Assembly: GCA_031284845.1 (NCBI GenBank)
Contig: JAITXH010000149.1
Span: 1-15,944, forward strand
Direction: 5' to 3'
Length of the DNA stretch: 15,944 nt
DNA from: Puniceicoccales bacterium
Lineage (GTDB): Bacteria > Verrucomicrobiota > Verrucomicrobiia > Opitutales > UBA953
In this document: positions 1 to 5,992 of the stretch, in pieces
Position numbering within the stretch: the first letter of the stretch is position 1
Layout of the letters: every line of letters begins with the position of its first letter
Program-made: the position numbers and the translations under genes
Notes under the pieces: generated by a model
Seen by the model: the letters and a program-made list of their open reading frames with translations, nothing else
Databases searched by the model: none
What the model was told of the DNA's origin: nothing

Positions 1-405
1 TAGCACATGGAAACCAATCCACGGGTTGCCGGAAAATCCGGGCGTGGCCGGGCTATCCCAAGCCGGATTGAGAAAAGACGCGCCGCCCAACAGCGCCGCC
101 AGTCCGGCGGTCAATGCTACAGGCAAGCGCAGGTTGAAAGTGAACCGCAGAAAACCATCGAGCGTAACCACGCCCCAGGCGAACATCTGAAGCAACTCGA
201 AGGTATTTCCCAGAGGGAAGAGATGGGTCTCGCCGCCTCGTTGGAGCAGCCCGGCGGACTGGGCCAGAAAACCTGCCGCGAGCAGGCACGCCGCCACCCG
301 TTGTGCCGGGTGCGATGTGCGGCGCAGGTATAACACCGCCGCTATCAGGGCCGCACTGTGGAGCAAGGTCCCCGCGAGCAGAATTTCCCGAGCGGTCAAA
401 GTCAT
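1..405 (-). CDS. CcsA/HemX-family cytochrome c assembly-type membrane protein (N-terminal part, runs off left edge)
   Basis: The frame is open from the ATG at 405-403 to the window edge, giving 135 codons with no stop, so the gene is 3'-truncated by the window. The translation is strongly hydrophobic with several membrane segments (about residues 8-27, 36-55, 70-90, 94-113). It contains a motif around residues 63-77 (FPLGNTFELLQMFAW) that resembles the 'P-x-x-N-x-[FY]-E' segment of CcsA-type haem-handling proteins. At residues 127-134, NPWIGFHV resembles the W-x-x-[IF]-H-V segment that carries a conserved histidine in that family. The family acts in the inner membrane in cytochrome c maturation (system II), and related HemX proteins sit next to hemA; which of these applies cannot be decided from the fragment. 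It starts 66 bp after the ftsZ stop on the same strand, so it may be co-transcribed. A stop (TGA, 417-415) lies four codons upstream, which fixes the ATG as the start. No clear Shine-Dalgarno sequence is seen. Confidence 0.62.
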   Translation of the reverse strand, partial: MTLTAREILLAGTLLHSAALIAAVLYLRRTSHPAQRVAACLLAAGFLAQSAGLLQRGGETHLFPLGNTFELLQMFAWGVVTLDGFLRFTFNLRLPVALTAGLAALLGGASFLNPAWDSPATPGFSGNPWIGFHVL

Positions 406-471
406 GACACCGAATCAATGAACGGGCGTATCATTTTGCAAGGGAAGAAGCGGAGCTTGAAGGGAAGGGCC

Positions 472-1986
472 TCAGAGCAGGATTTTGATGCCGCGCCGGA
501 AATAGGCGGGGATGTCCACATCCTGCCCTTCAATGAGGGTGATTCCGACATTTTCAAAAAAGGTGCCTCGCGTCTCGTCTCTCTCGAAATCGAGCTCCAC
601 TTGGGCGCTTTTCGGGATCTCTTTGGGCGTAGCGGGTGGCGTGCCGGGGGAGGGCGCTTGTTTATTTTTGATAGCTGCGTCTATCGTTTTTGCCGGGCTT
701 GTTTCAGGCTCGATTTTTATGGGAGCAGGATTGCCCGGCGGCACCGCTCCGGCAGGCGGAATCTCTTGTGCGGGTGCCGGAGATTGGCGGGTAACCGGAC
801 GTATCTGCGCAGGTTGGCGGACGCCACCGGATGAGCCGATTATGCAAAATTCAACCATGTTGCCAAAGTTCGCGTCTATGACGGCGCCGAGCACGGTGTT
901 CTCGCGCCCTCCAAATTTCTCCACGATTTTTCCGACGATTTCATTTATCTTGGACATGGATAGCTTCATCTCCGGTCCGCTCTGGATGTTCACTACGAGT
1001 GCGTTGGCTTGCCTCACTTCGCGCCGGTAAAGCAGGGGTGAGTCAAACAGCTCTTCAAGAGCGCGGGTGATGCCGTCTTCTCCCTGACCGCGCCCGAGGG
1101 AAAAAAGCGCCTTGCCGTCGCGCACCGGGAAGACGCCGCGCAATGCCGCGAAATCAATGTGTATCAGTCCCGGTTTAAAGAGCATGGAGCACAGGGCGCT
1201 GATGCCGCGCTCAATCCATGTATCTGCAAGATGAAACTCATCCAGAGCCGAAGAGGAATCGTCCGATGCTTGAAGAAGCAGGTCGTTATAAATGGGGATG
1301 ACCGCCTCGCAATTCAGGCGCAGGCGGGCCAGTGCCGACAACGCCTGCTCGGAGCGGCGGGCACCTTCCATCGAGAAGGGTATTATGGCGAAGGCGATGA
1401 CCATCGCGCCGCTGCGTGACGCTTGTGCGGCGATCAAGGGGGCTACGCCGCTGCCAGTCCCGCCGCCGAGCCCCGTCAACAGGAACACCAGATCGGCATC
1501 TGCCACGGCCTGCTCAATCGCCTGAATATCTGCCTCCGCGCTCTTCCGGCCAAGCACGGGGTCGCCCCCTGCGCTCAATCCGCGTGTGACGGTGCGCCCG
1601 ATGGCTATCTTGCCGGGGACGGTGCTTGCGCTGAGTGATTTGGCGTCGGTGTTGAGCGCGATGTGGCTTACAGTGGGAAATTGCTCCAGATGCAACCGGG
1701 CCAGCGTGCTGATCCCTGCGTCCCCGACGCCGATGATTTTCACACGCGGGCCTGCGGCAAACACGATGGTGTTGCTCTCTTCGGGAAGGGGTTCCGCCGC
1801 AGGTGCTGCCGGCTCGTCGGGGATTGCCGACGTGTCGGAGATTGTCGGCTCGTCGGGGATTACGGGCGTGTCGGAGATTACGGATGCATCGGAGATTATG
1901 GGTGCATCGGAGATTATGGGTGCATCGGCGGGCGCGCCGGGATTTTCGGGAGCAGGATCTGTCGTGGGTGAAACGTCGTCGGACAT
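472..1986 (-). CDS. ftsZ: Divergent cell-division GTPase FtsZ with repeat-bearing N-terminal extension
   Basis: The 504-residue protein is a tubulin/FtsZ-family GTPase that would polymerise into the cytokinetic ring. FtsZ landmarks appear in order: T1 loop IGVGDAGIS at 85-93, NTDAKSL at 112-118, TRGLSAGGDPVLGR at 134-147, the tubulin signature GGGTGSG at 174-180, PFSMEGARR at 203-211, IYNDLLL at 232-238, and the T7 loop HIDFAALR at 276-283. A proline-rich linker follows (about 390-460), then a C-terminal peptide DVDIPAYFRR at 489-498 that matches the partner-binding tail of FtsZ. Oddities: E. coli T7 has N-x-D-x-x-D, whereas here it reads H276-x-D278-x-x-A281, so two of three positions differ. 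The T1 loop lacks the usual glycine run and Asn. The first ~75 residues are an extension with seven hexapeptide repeats. I chose the ATG at 1986; a TTG at 2052 would add 22 residues without family support. No dcw genes adjoin it. Family assignment is firm; whether it is the cell's main FtsZ is unknown. Confidence 0.93.
   Translation of the reverse strand: MSDDVSPTTDPAPENPGAPADAPIISDAPIISDASVISDTPVIPDEPTISDTSAIPDEPAAPAAEPLPEESNTIVFAAGPRVKIIGVGDAGISTLARLHLEQFPTVSHIALNTDAKSLSASTVPGKIAIGRTVTRGLSAGGDPVLGRKSAEADIQAIEQAVADADLVFLLTGLGGGTGSGVAPLIAAQASRSGAMVIAFAIIPFSMEGARRSEQALSALARLRLNCEAVIPIYNDLLLQASDDSSSALDEFHLADTWIERGISALCSMLFKPGLIHIDFAALRGVFPVRDGKALFSLGRGQGEDGITRALEELFDSPLLYRREVRQANALVVNIQSGPEMKLSMSKINEIVGKIVEKFGGRENTVLGAVIDANFGNMVEFCIIGSSGGVRQPAQIRPVTRQSPAPAQEIPPAGAVPPGNPAPIKIEPETSPAKTIDAAIKNKQAPSPGTPPATPKEIPKSAQVELDFERDETRGTFFENVGITLIEGQDVDIPAYFRRGIKILL
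1801..1926 (-). repeat. Seven 18-bp/hexapeptide tandem repeats in the FtsZ N-terminal extension
   Basis: Seven consecutive six-residue units at residues 21-62 of FtsZ read DAPIIS, DAPIIS, DASVIS, DTPVIP, DEPTIS, DTSAIP, DEPAAP. The first two units are also nearly identical in DNA (18-bp period), while later ones have diverged. This suggests recent slippage at the 5' end of the array. The segment is acidic and proline-rich and is probably disordered. Copy number is likely to vary between strains. Confidence 0.9.
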
Positions 1987-2010
1987 GGAAGAAAGAAGTG
2001 TGTTTGTTGT

Positions 2011-2030
2011 GCCGGAAGTAAGCCGGAAGT
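2011..2030. repeat. 9-bp direct repeat upstream of ftsZ
   Basis: GCCGGAAGT occurs twice (2011-2019 and 2022-2030) with an 11-bp period, about one helical turn, 25-44 bp upstream of the chosen ftsZ ATG. It could be a regulator binding site or chance. I saw no convincing -35/-10 pair in this region (1987-2093). Confidence 0.4.
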
Positions 2031-2093
2031 GCGAGTGCAGGATTTTCCACAAGCAATCGAAGAGGAAAACCTTTTATTTGCCTCTATATTCAT

Positions 2094-2132
2094 AAGAAAA
2101 AGGGAAGGCCGGGAGGGCACCCGGTCTCCCCT
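2094..2132 (-). terminator. Strong intrinsic terminator of the Gfo/Idh gene pair
   Basis: On the minus strand a 13-bp stem (arms 2132-2120 and 2113-2101, one A-C mismatch and one G-T pair) encloses a 6-nt loop. A run TTTTTCTT follows directly (2101-2094). It lies 36 bp after the stop codon at 2169. The plus strand lacks a T tract on the other side, so it is directional. It separates the oxidoreductase transcript from ftsZ. Confidence 0.85.
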
Positions 2133-2168
2133 TAAAAATAGCGGGCAGGCCCGACAACGCTCTGCGTC

Positions 2169-3476
2169 TTACAATGCCCAGGGCGAGCGATACACCGGTC
2201 GCAACAGGGCCGTGGCACCAGGGTCATCCTTGATGGTCTCCGTCTCCGGATCCCAGTGGAGAGTCCGCCCGGTCATGAGGGCGATGTGCCCGAGGTGGCC
2301 GACTGTGGCCGAGCGGTGCGCGACGTCCGCAGGCGTGATGGTGGTGGCGCGGGTCTTCACGCAATCAATGAAATTCCGCCAGTGGTTGTCGCTGCGATAG
2401 ACGGGTTCACCCGGCTGTCTTAAAATGGCCGGATCGGAAACTTCAAATTTACCGCGATCTACATAAAGCCATTTACCGTCTTCCCCGAAAAATTTGGCAC
2501 CGGGTGCGATGTCGCCGCCTACGGTGATAACCTGGCCGGAGGCATAGGTGCATTCGTAAGTATAGGTGCGCTCGGCGTCCCATGAGGGCGCTTCGGAGTA
2601 GGTGGCGGAAATGCCGCGCACTTTCACCGGGCCGGTATGGTCGAGATTCAACGCCCAGTGGGCGATGTCAACATGGTGCCCGACCCAGTCCATGAGATTG
2701 CCGCCGCCGAAGTCGAGTGACCAGCGCCAGTTGTAATGGGTGATGCGGGGGTCGTATGGCCGCCAGAGTGCAGGGCCGAGCCACATCTCGTAATCGAGGT
2801 GTTCCGGAGGCCGCCCGGGGCTGCCTCCGGCGCTACGGACTTTATAACTGTTGAAATCGCCGATGGTGCCGACTTCAACGCGGGAAACTTTGCCGATGCA
2901 CCCTCCGCGCACCAACTCGACAGCTTCTCTGAACTTGGCAATGGAGCGCTGCCAGCTACCGGTCTGCCACACGCGCCCGTGCTGCTTTACGGCGTCAACG
3001 ATGGCGCGGCCTTCGGCAAAGGTGTGCGCGAGTGGTTTCTCCCCGTAGATATCAATGCCGGCGCGGGCTGCCGTCACCGCCATGATGCCGTGCCAGTGGT
3101 CGGGTGCTGCGAGCACGACGGCGTCGAGCTTTGCTTTGGCAAAAAGTTCGCGGTAGTCGCCATAAGGTTTGGCGACGGTGCTTTGGTAATGGCGGTTGAT
3201 GAGGGCTGCCGACTCTACGGCGCGCCGGGAGTCCACGTCGCATGCGCCTACGACTTGTGCATCGGCGAAGGGCAGGATGCTCCGTATGCTGGACATGCCT
3301 TGCCGGGTGCCGACGACACCGACGGTGATGCGGTTACTCGGGGCGACTTCGCCATCAAGCCCCAGCGCCCGCGCCGGGACGAGCATCGGGAAGGCGGTGC
3401 CCGCAGCCAAGAGTGCACCGGTGTTTTTCAGGAAGCGCCGGCGTGAAATGCGGCTGGTGTCGGTGGATGTAAACAT
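2169..3476 (-). CDS. Tat-exported Gfo/Idh/MocA-family oxidoreductase
   Basis: The 435-residue protein belongs to the NAD(P)-dependent Gfo/Idh/MocA dehydrogenases, which act on sugars, inositols and sugar derivatives; the substrate cannot be read from the sequence. It starts with a twin-arginine signal (SRRRFLK, residues 11-17) and a hydrophobic stretch (about 20-38), with a possible cleavage site after PARA. The Rossmann fold begins near residue 50 (VGVVGTRQG) and is followed by CDVDSR (79-84), APDHWHG (124-130) and the family signature GEKPLA at 145-150, whose lysine is the conserved catalytic or cofactor residue. The C-terminal half has WLGPA (232-236) and a GGGNLMDWVGHHVDIAHW segment (257-274) supplying the conserved Asp/His residues. 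Length is normal for exported members. It is the second gene of a tight pair, 20 bp after its neighbour's stop, and is followed by an intrinsic terminator. Tat export implies folding with cofactor before secretion to the periplasm. Confidence 0.92.
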   Translation of the reverse strand: MFTSTDTSRISRRRFLKNTGALLAAGTAFPMLVPARALGLDGEVAPSNRITVGVVGTRQGMSSIRSILPFADAQVVGACDVDSRRAVESAALINRHYQSTVAKPYGDYRELFAKAKLDAVVLAAPDHWHGIMAVTAARAGIDIYGEKPLAHTFAEGRAIVDAVKQHGRVWQTGSWQRSIAKFREAVELVRGGCIGKVSRVEVGTIGDFNSYKVRSAGGSPGRPPEHLDYEMWLGPALWRPYDPRITHYNWRWSLDFGGGNLMDWVGHHVDIAHWALNLDHTGPVKVRGISATYSEAPSWDAERTYTYECTYASGQVITVGGDIAPGAKFFGEDGKWLYVDRGKFEVSDPAILRQPGEPVYRSDNHWRNFIDCVKTRATTITPADVAHRSATVGHLGHIALMTGRTLHWDPETETIKDDPGATALLRPVYRSPWAL

Positions 3477-3496
3477 GGGCGTCGTGGCGTGGCGGG

Positions 3497-4930
3497 TTAG
3501 GCGTGGAAGCCGTCGCGTGGTTTCGGGGCGGTGATCAAGGCGTTGGCTTCGTCATCGTTGATAAATTTACCCTCCTTGGCGTTCCAACTGAGGTCGCGCC
3601 CGAGGCGCAGTGCGATGTTGCCCATGATGATGGCCTCGGTGAGCGGGCCGGCGTAGGAGAAATCGGAGACGGCCTGGCGGTTTTCGCGGATGGCGTTTAC
3701 CCAGTCTTTGTAGTGGCCGCCCTTGAAGCGCGGATATTTCCTCGGCGGTTCTTTGGCTTTCAGTTCGGCAAATTTTTCATCCGGCGCGGTGTAGAAGAAG
3801 TCGCCGTATTGGCCGAGGTAGCCGGTGAATTTTTCGCCACGGAGGAAGCTGCCGTTCAGGGTGAGGCCGTCCTCGCGCTTGCGCACCAAGCCGGCACCGG
3901 GGGCGACGCCGGGGTGGAGGTTGAGCGTGGGGTTGTCGGGCGTGTTTTCGTCGTTTTCGCGGTAGCCCTGATATTTCAAACCCTCCGGCGGGGCCGGGCG
4001 GAAATTGCGTCCGTGCCTCCAGATGAGCTTCACGGGGCCGCGTTTGCCTTTTGCGGGGAAGTGATAGACGAGTTTGGCGTGGGAGGCGTGGCCGATGTCG
4101 GAAAAATCTTTGCGTTCCAAAATTTCAATTTTCTCCGGAGCATCGAGGTCGAGAATGTAGTAAGCGGGGTCAATGATGTGGGCACCCATATCGCCCAAGG
4201 AGCCACTGCCGAACTCGATGGTGGCTCTCCAGTTGCCGACGTTGAAATAGGGGCGGGATTTTGCCGGGCCGAGCCAGAGATCCCAGTTGAGGTTTTGCGG
4301 TTGCGGGCTGGGGGCGGCATACTGTTTCGGAGCGGGCATGTATTGGCCGTCCCATGCGTCCACAACGGGGATTTCTCCGAAGAAACCAGCTTCATACCAC
4401 TCTTTCACCATGCGGATGTGATTACTGGAGTGCCCTTGATTACCCATCGAGGAGATGATTTTAGCATCTTTGGCGGCTTTCGAGAGGCGGCGCACCTGAT
4501 CTATCGTTTGGCACATGGGCTTTTGGACATAGACGTGTTTGCCGCGCTGGATGGCGTCCAGCGCCACGGTGAAGTGGTTGTGGTCGCCCGTGGAAACGAT
4601 GACGGCGTCGAGGTCTTTGCCGATTTTGTCGAACATCTTGCGGTAATCTTCAAAGACCTGGGCATCGGTGAACCGCCCGTGCGATCCGTGAAGGCGCTTG
4701 GAGTCCACATCGCACAAGGCGAAGATGGTGGCACCAGCTTTATCAACACCGCGAAGGTCCGTGTTGCCTTGTCCACCCAAGCCGACGCCTGCGACGTTGA
4801 GACGGTTGCTGGGGGCATTTTCTCCACGGAGGAATCCGGAAGGCAGAATGAGCAGCCCTGAAGCGATTCCGGCTGTTTTAAGAAAATCGCGACGTGAGGA
4901 GGCGCGTGTGGTTTGCGTGGATGAAGTCAT
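3497..4930 (-). CDS. Tat-exported Gfo/Idh/MocA-family oxidoreductase, first gene of pair
   Basis: The 477-residue protein is a second NAD(P)-binding dehydrogenase of the Gfo/Idh/MocA family, only distantly related to its downstream neighbour. It has a Tat motif (SSRRDFLK, residues 11-18) with a hydrophobic segment at about 20-34 and no obvious A-x-A cleavage site, so it might stay membrane-anchored. The Rossmann motif is GVGLGGQG at 48-55, followed by CDVDSKR (73-79), STGDHNH (113-119) and YVQKPMC at 134-140. Here Q replaces the usual E of the E-K-P signature while the lysine and proline are kept; this variation occurs in exported members. WDLWLGPA (216-223) and GDMGAHIIDPAYY (246-258) supply the conserved substrate-side Asp/His. 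The C-terminal half carries an extra segment (about 300-400) relative to the neighbour. ATG at 4930 is preceded by a 116-bp divergent region shared with kdsA. No Shine-Dalgarno sequence is apparent. The substrate is probably a carbohydrate or cyclitol (inference). Confidence 0.92.
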   Translation of the reverse strand: MTSSTQTTRASSRRDFLKTAGIASGLLILPSGFLRGENAPSNRLNVAGVGLGGQGNTDLRGVDKAGATIFALCDVDSKRLHGSHGRFTDAQVFEDYRKMFDKIGKDLDAVIVSTGDHNHFTVALDAIQRGKHVYVQKPMCQTIDQVRRLSKAAKDAKIISSMGNQGHSSNHIRMVKEWYEAGFFGEIPVVDAWDGQYMPAPKQYAAPSPQPQNLNWDLWLGPAKSRPYFNVGNWRATIEFGSGSLGDMGAHIIDPAYYILDLDAPEKIEILERKDFSDIGHASHAKLVYHFPAKGKRGPVKLIWRHGRNFRPAPPEGLKYQGYRENDENTPDNPTLNLHPGVAPGAGLVRKREDGLTLNGSFLRGEKFTGYLGQYGDFFYTAPDEKFAELKAKEPPRKYPRFKGGHYKDWVNAIRENRQAVSDFSYAGPLTEAIIMGNIALRLGRDLSWNAKEGKFINDDEANALITAPKPRDGFHA

Positions 4931-4941
4931 GGTTGTATAAT
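4913..4941 (+). promoter_or_regulatory. Candidate sigma-70-type promoter for kdsA
   Basis: A perfect TATAAT (4936-4941) lies 17 bp downstream of TTGCGT (4913-4918), a half match to TTGACA. The spacing is ideal, and the gap to the kdsA ATG is about 105 bp. The -35 part lies inside the start of the divergent oxidoreductase gene. Downstream, a small inverted repeat TGTCC-CTGCT-GGACA (4952-4966) sits in the leader and could be an operator or chance. No equally good promoter was seen on the minus strand for the oxidoreductase pair. Confidence 0.45.
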
Positions 4942-5046
4942 GAAATATTGCTGTCCCTGCTGGACAAAAAACGGCGGGGTCTGTTCCGCAGCTTTGTGTT
5001 TTTCAGTCTTTCCGCTCTGCGGCTTTTCAGTTCTCATCACCCGGAT

Positions 5047-5841
5047 ATGCTTTACGACCCGAAGAAACTTCTCCTGCTCGCAGGTCCATGTTCACTTGAA
5101 AACGAAACGATCTGCCGGACTGTGGCGACGGAACTTGCCGCATTGCGGGAAAAATTTCCTGAATTGAACATCGTCTTCAAAGGCTCTTTTGACAAAGCCA
5201 ACCGCACTTCGCTGGGCGGACTGCGCGGGCCGGGCTTGGAGCACGGACTGGAATTGCTCGCATTGGTGAAAAAGGATTACCGCTTCCCGGTCGTTACCGA
5301 TGTTCACCTGCCCGAACAATGCGCACGCGTCGGGACAGTCGCCGATGTGTTGCAAATTCCCGCGTTTCTCTGCCGGCAGACCGACCTGCTCGTGGCGGCG
5401 GCGAAAACCGGGCGCATCGTCAATGTGAAGAAGGGACAGTTTCTCTCTCCTTACGAGATGGAGTTTGTGACGACGAAGTTGCGTGAGAGCGGCGCGGCGG
5501 AAATCTGGCAAACTGAGCGTGGCACAGCTTTCGGCTACCAGAATCTGGTGGTGGACATGCGCTCATTTTCCATCATGGCCGGCAACGGTTTTCCCGCGTT
5601 GATGGACGCTACGCACAGCGTGCAGTTACCCGGTGCGGCGGGTGGCAGTTCGGGGGGGCAGCGCGAGTTTGTCCCCATGCTTGCCCGCGCTGCGCTTGCT
5701 GCCGGAGCGGACGGGCTTTTCGTGGAGACGCACCCCGACCCTTCAAAAGCGATTTCAGACGGGCCGAGCCAAGTGCCCTTGGATGCGTTCCCGGCTCTTG
5801 TCGAGTCCTGCCTGCGCGTTTGGCGGGCCGTGCGTGTGTAG
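5047..5841 (+). CDS. kdsA: 3-deoxy-D-manno-octulosonate 8-phosphate synthase (metal-dependent type)
   Basis: The enzyme condenses phosphoenolpyruvate with arabinose 5-phosphate to give Kdo-8-phosphate in the cytosol, the first committed step to the Kdo of LPS inner core. The 264-residue TIM-barrel shows the family motifs in order: LAGPCSLEN (11-19), FKGSFDKANRTS (44-55), VVTDVH (82-87), IPAFLCRQTDLL (104-115), VNVKKGQFLSP (125-135), RGTAFGYQNLVVDMR (158-172), DATHSVQLPG (187-196), FVETHPDP (225-232) and SDGP (237-240). Cys15, His190, Glu227 and Asp238 occupy the four metal-ligand positions known from the Aquifex enzyme, where the E. coli type has Asn instead of Cys, so this is the metal-dependent class. 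The frame stays open upstream to 4894, but homology begins at the ATG at 5047. The length is slightly shorter than E. coli's 284. No obvious Shine-Dalgarno sequence precedes it. It diverges from the oxidoreductase pair. Confidence 0.96.
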   Translation: MLYDPKKLLLLAGPCSLENETICRTVATELAALREKFPELNIVFKGSFDKANRTSLGGLRGPGLEHGLELLALVKKDYRFPVVTDVHLPEQCARVGTVADVLQIPAFLCRQTDLLVAAAKTGRIVNVKKGQFLSPYEMEFVTTKLRESGAAEIWQTERGTAFGYQNLVVDMRSFSIMAGNGFPALMDATHSVQLPGAAGGSSGGQREFVPMLARAALAAGADGLFVETHPDPSKAISDGPSQVPLDAFPALVESCLRVWRAVRV

Positions 5842-5899
5842 TCCGCGCATTTCACGGGTTTCCCTCCAGACGCCCAAGGCGTGCGCCCGGAGATCGCAA

Positions 5900-5947
5900 C
5901 GGGTGTCCGATTCACAGGTTCCCGGACAGTTCTTTCCGGGTGCCCGA
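5900..5947 (+). repeat. Palindromic repeats between kdsA and the first macroglobulin gene
   Basis: The 151-bp gap after kdsA holds two near-identical 11-mers, CGGGTGTCCGA (5900-5910) and CGGGTGCCCGA (5937-5947). Each is partly self-complementary. Between and overlapping them is a hairpin CCCGGA (5921-5926) / TCCGGG (5935-5940) with an 8-nt loop. There is no T tract afterwards, so it is at best a weak or factor-dependent terminator for kdsA. The rest of the gap shows only an AT-rich stretch (5951-5967) that might include a promoter for the downstream gene; no clear -35/-10 pair was found. Confidence 0.35.
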
Positions 5948-5992
5948 AAAAGATTTACCCTAATATAGCTTCGCTTCGTGCGTTATAGGGCT

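Noticed and set aside
53..418. 121-codon minus-strand frame at the left edge
   Set aside because: The overlapping frame starting at 405 gives a coherent membrane protein with CcsA-like motifs; this one is arginine-rich with no motif.
1801..1926. CRISPR-like array
   Set aside because: The 18-bp units are contiguous without spacers and are in frame within ftsZ.
472..1986. Bacterial tubulin (BtubA/B) instead of FtsZ
   Set aside because: GGGTGSG is tubulin-like, but the TRGL..GGDP, PF.MEGARR and C-terminal DIPAYFRR motifs are those of FtsZ, and no partner tubulin gene adjoins it.
1987..2052. Upstream TTG start for ftsZ (22 extra residues)
   Set aside because: The extra residues have no family support and would place the phased direct repeat inside the coding region. 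The ATG at 1986 is preferred.
2804..2830. Perfect 8-bp inverted repeat CCGGAGGC/GCCTCCGG within the downstream oxidoreductase gene
   Set aside because: It encodes a Gly/Pro-rich stretch that fits the family's normal loop before the WLGPA motif, and it does not share the core of the other palindromes. Chance in GC-rich coding DNA is likely.
3503..4861. 452-codon open frame on the plus strand opposite the first oxidoreductase
   Set aside because: It is fully antisense to a gene with clear family motifs. Its translation lacks recognisable motifs and looks like a high-GC shadow frame.
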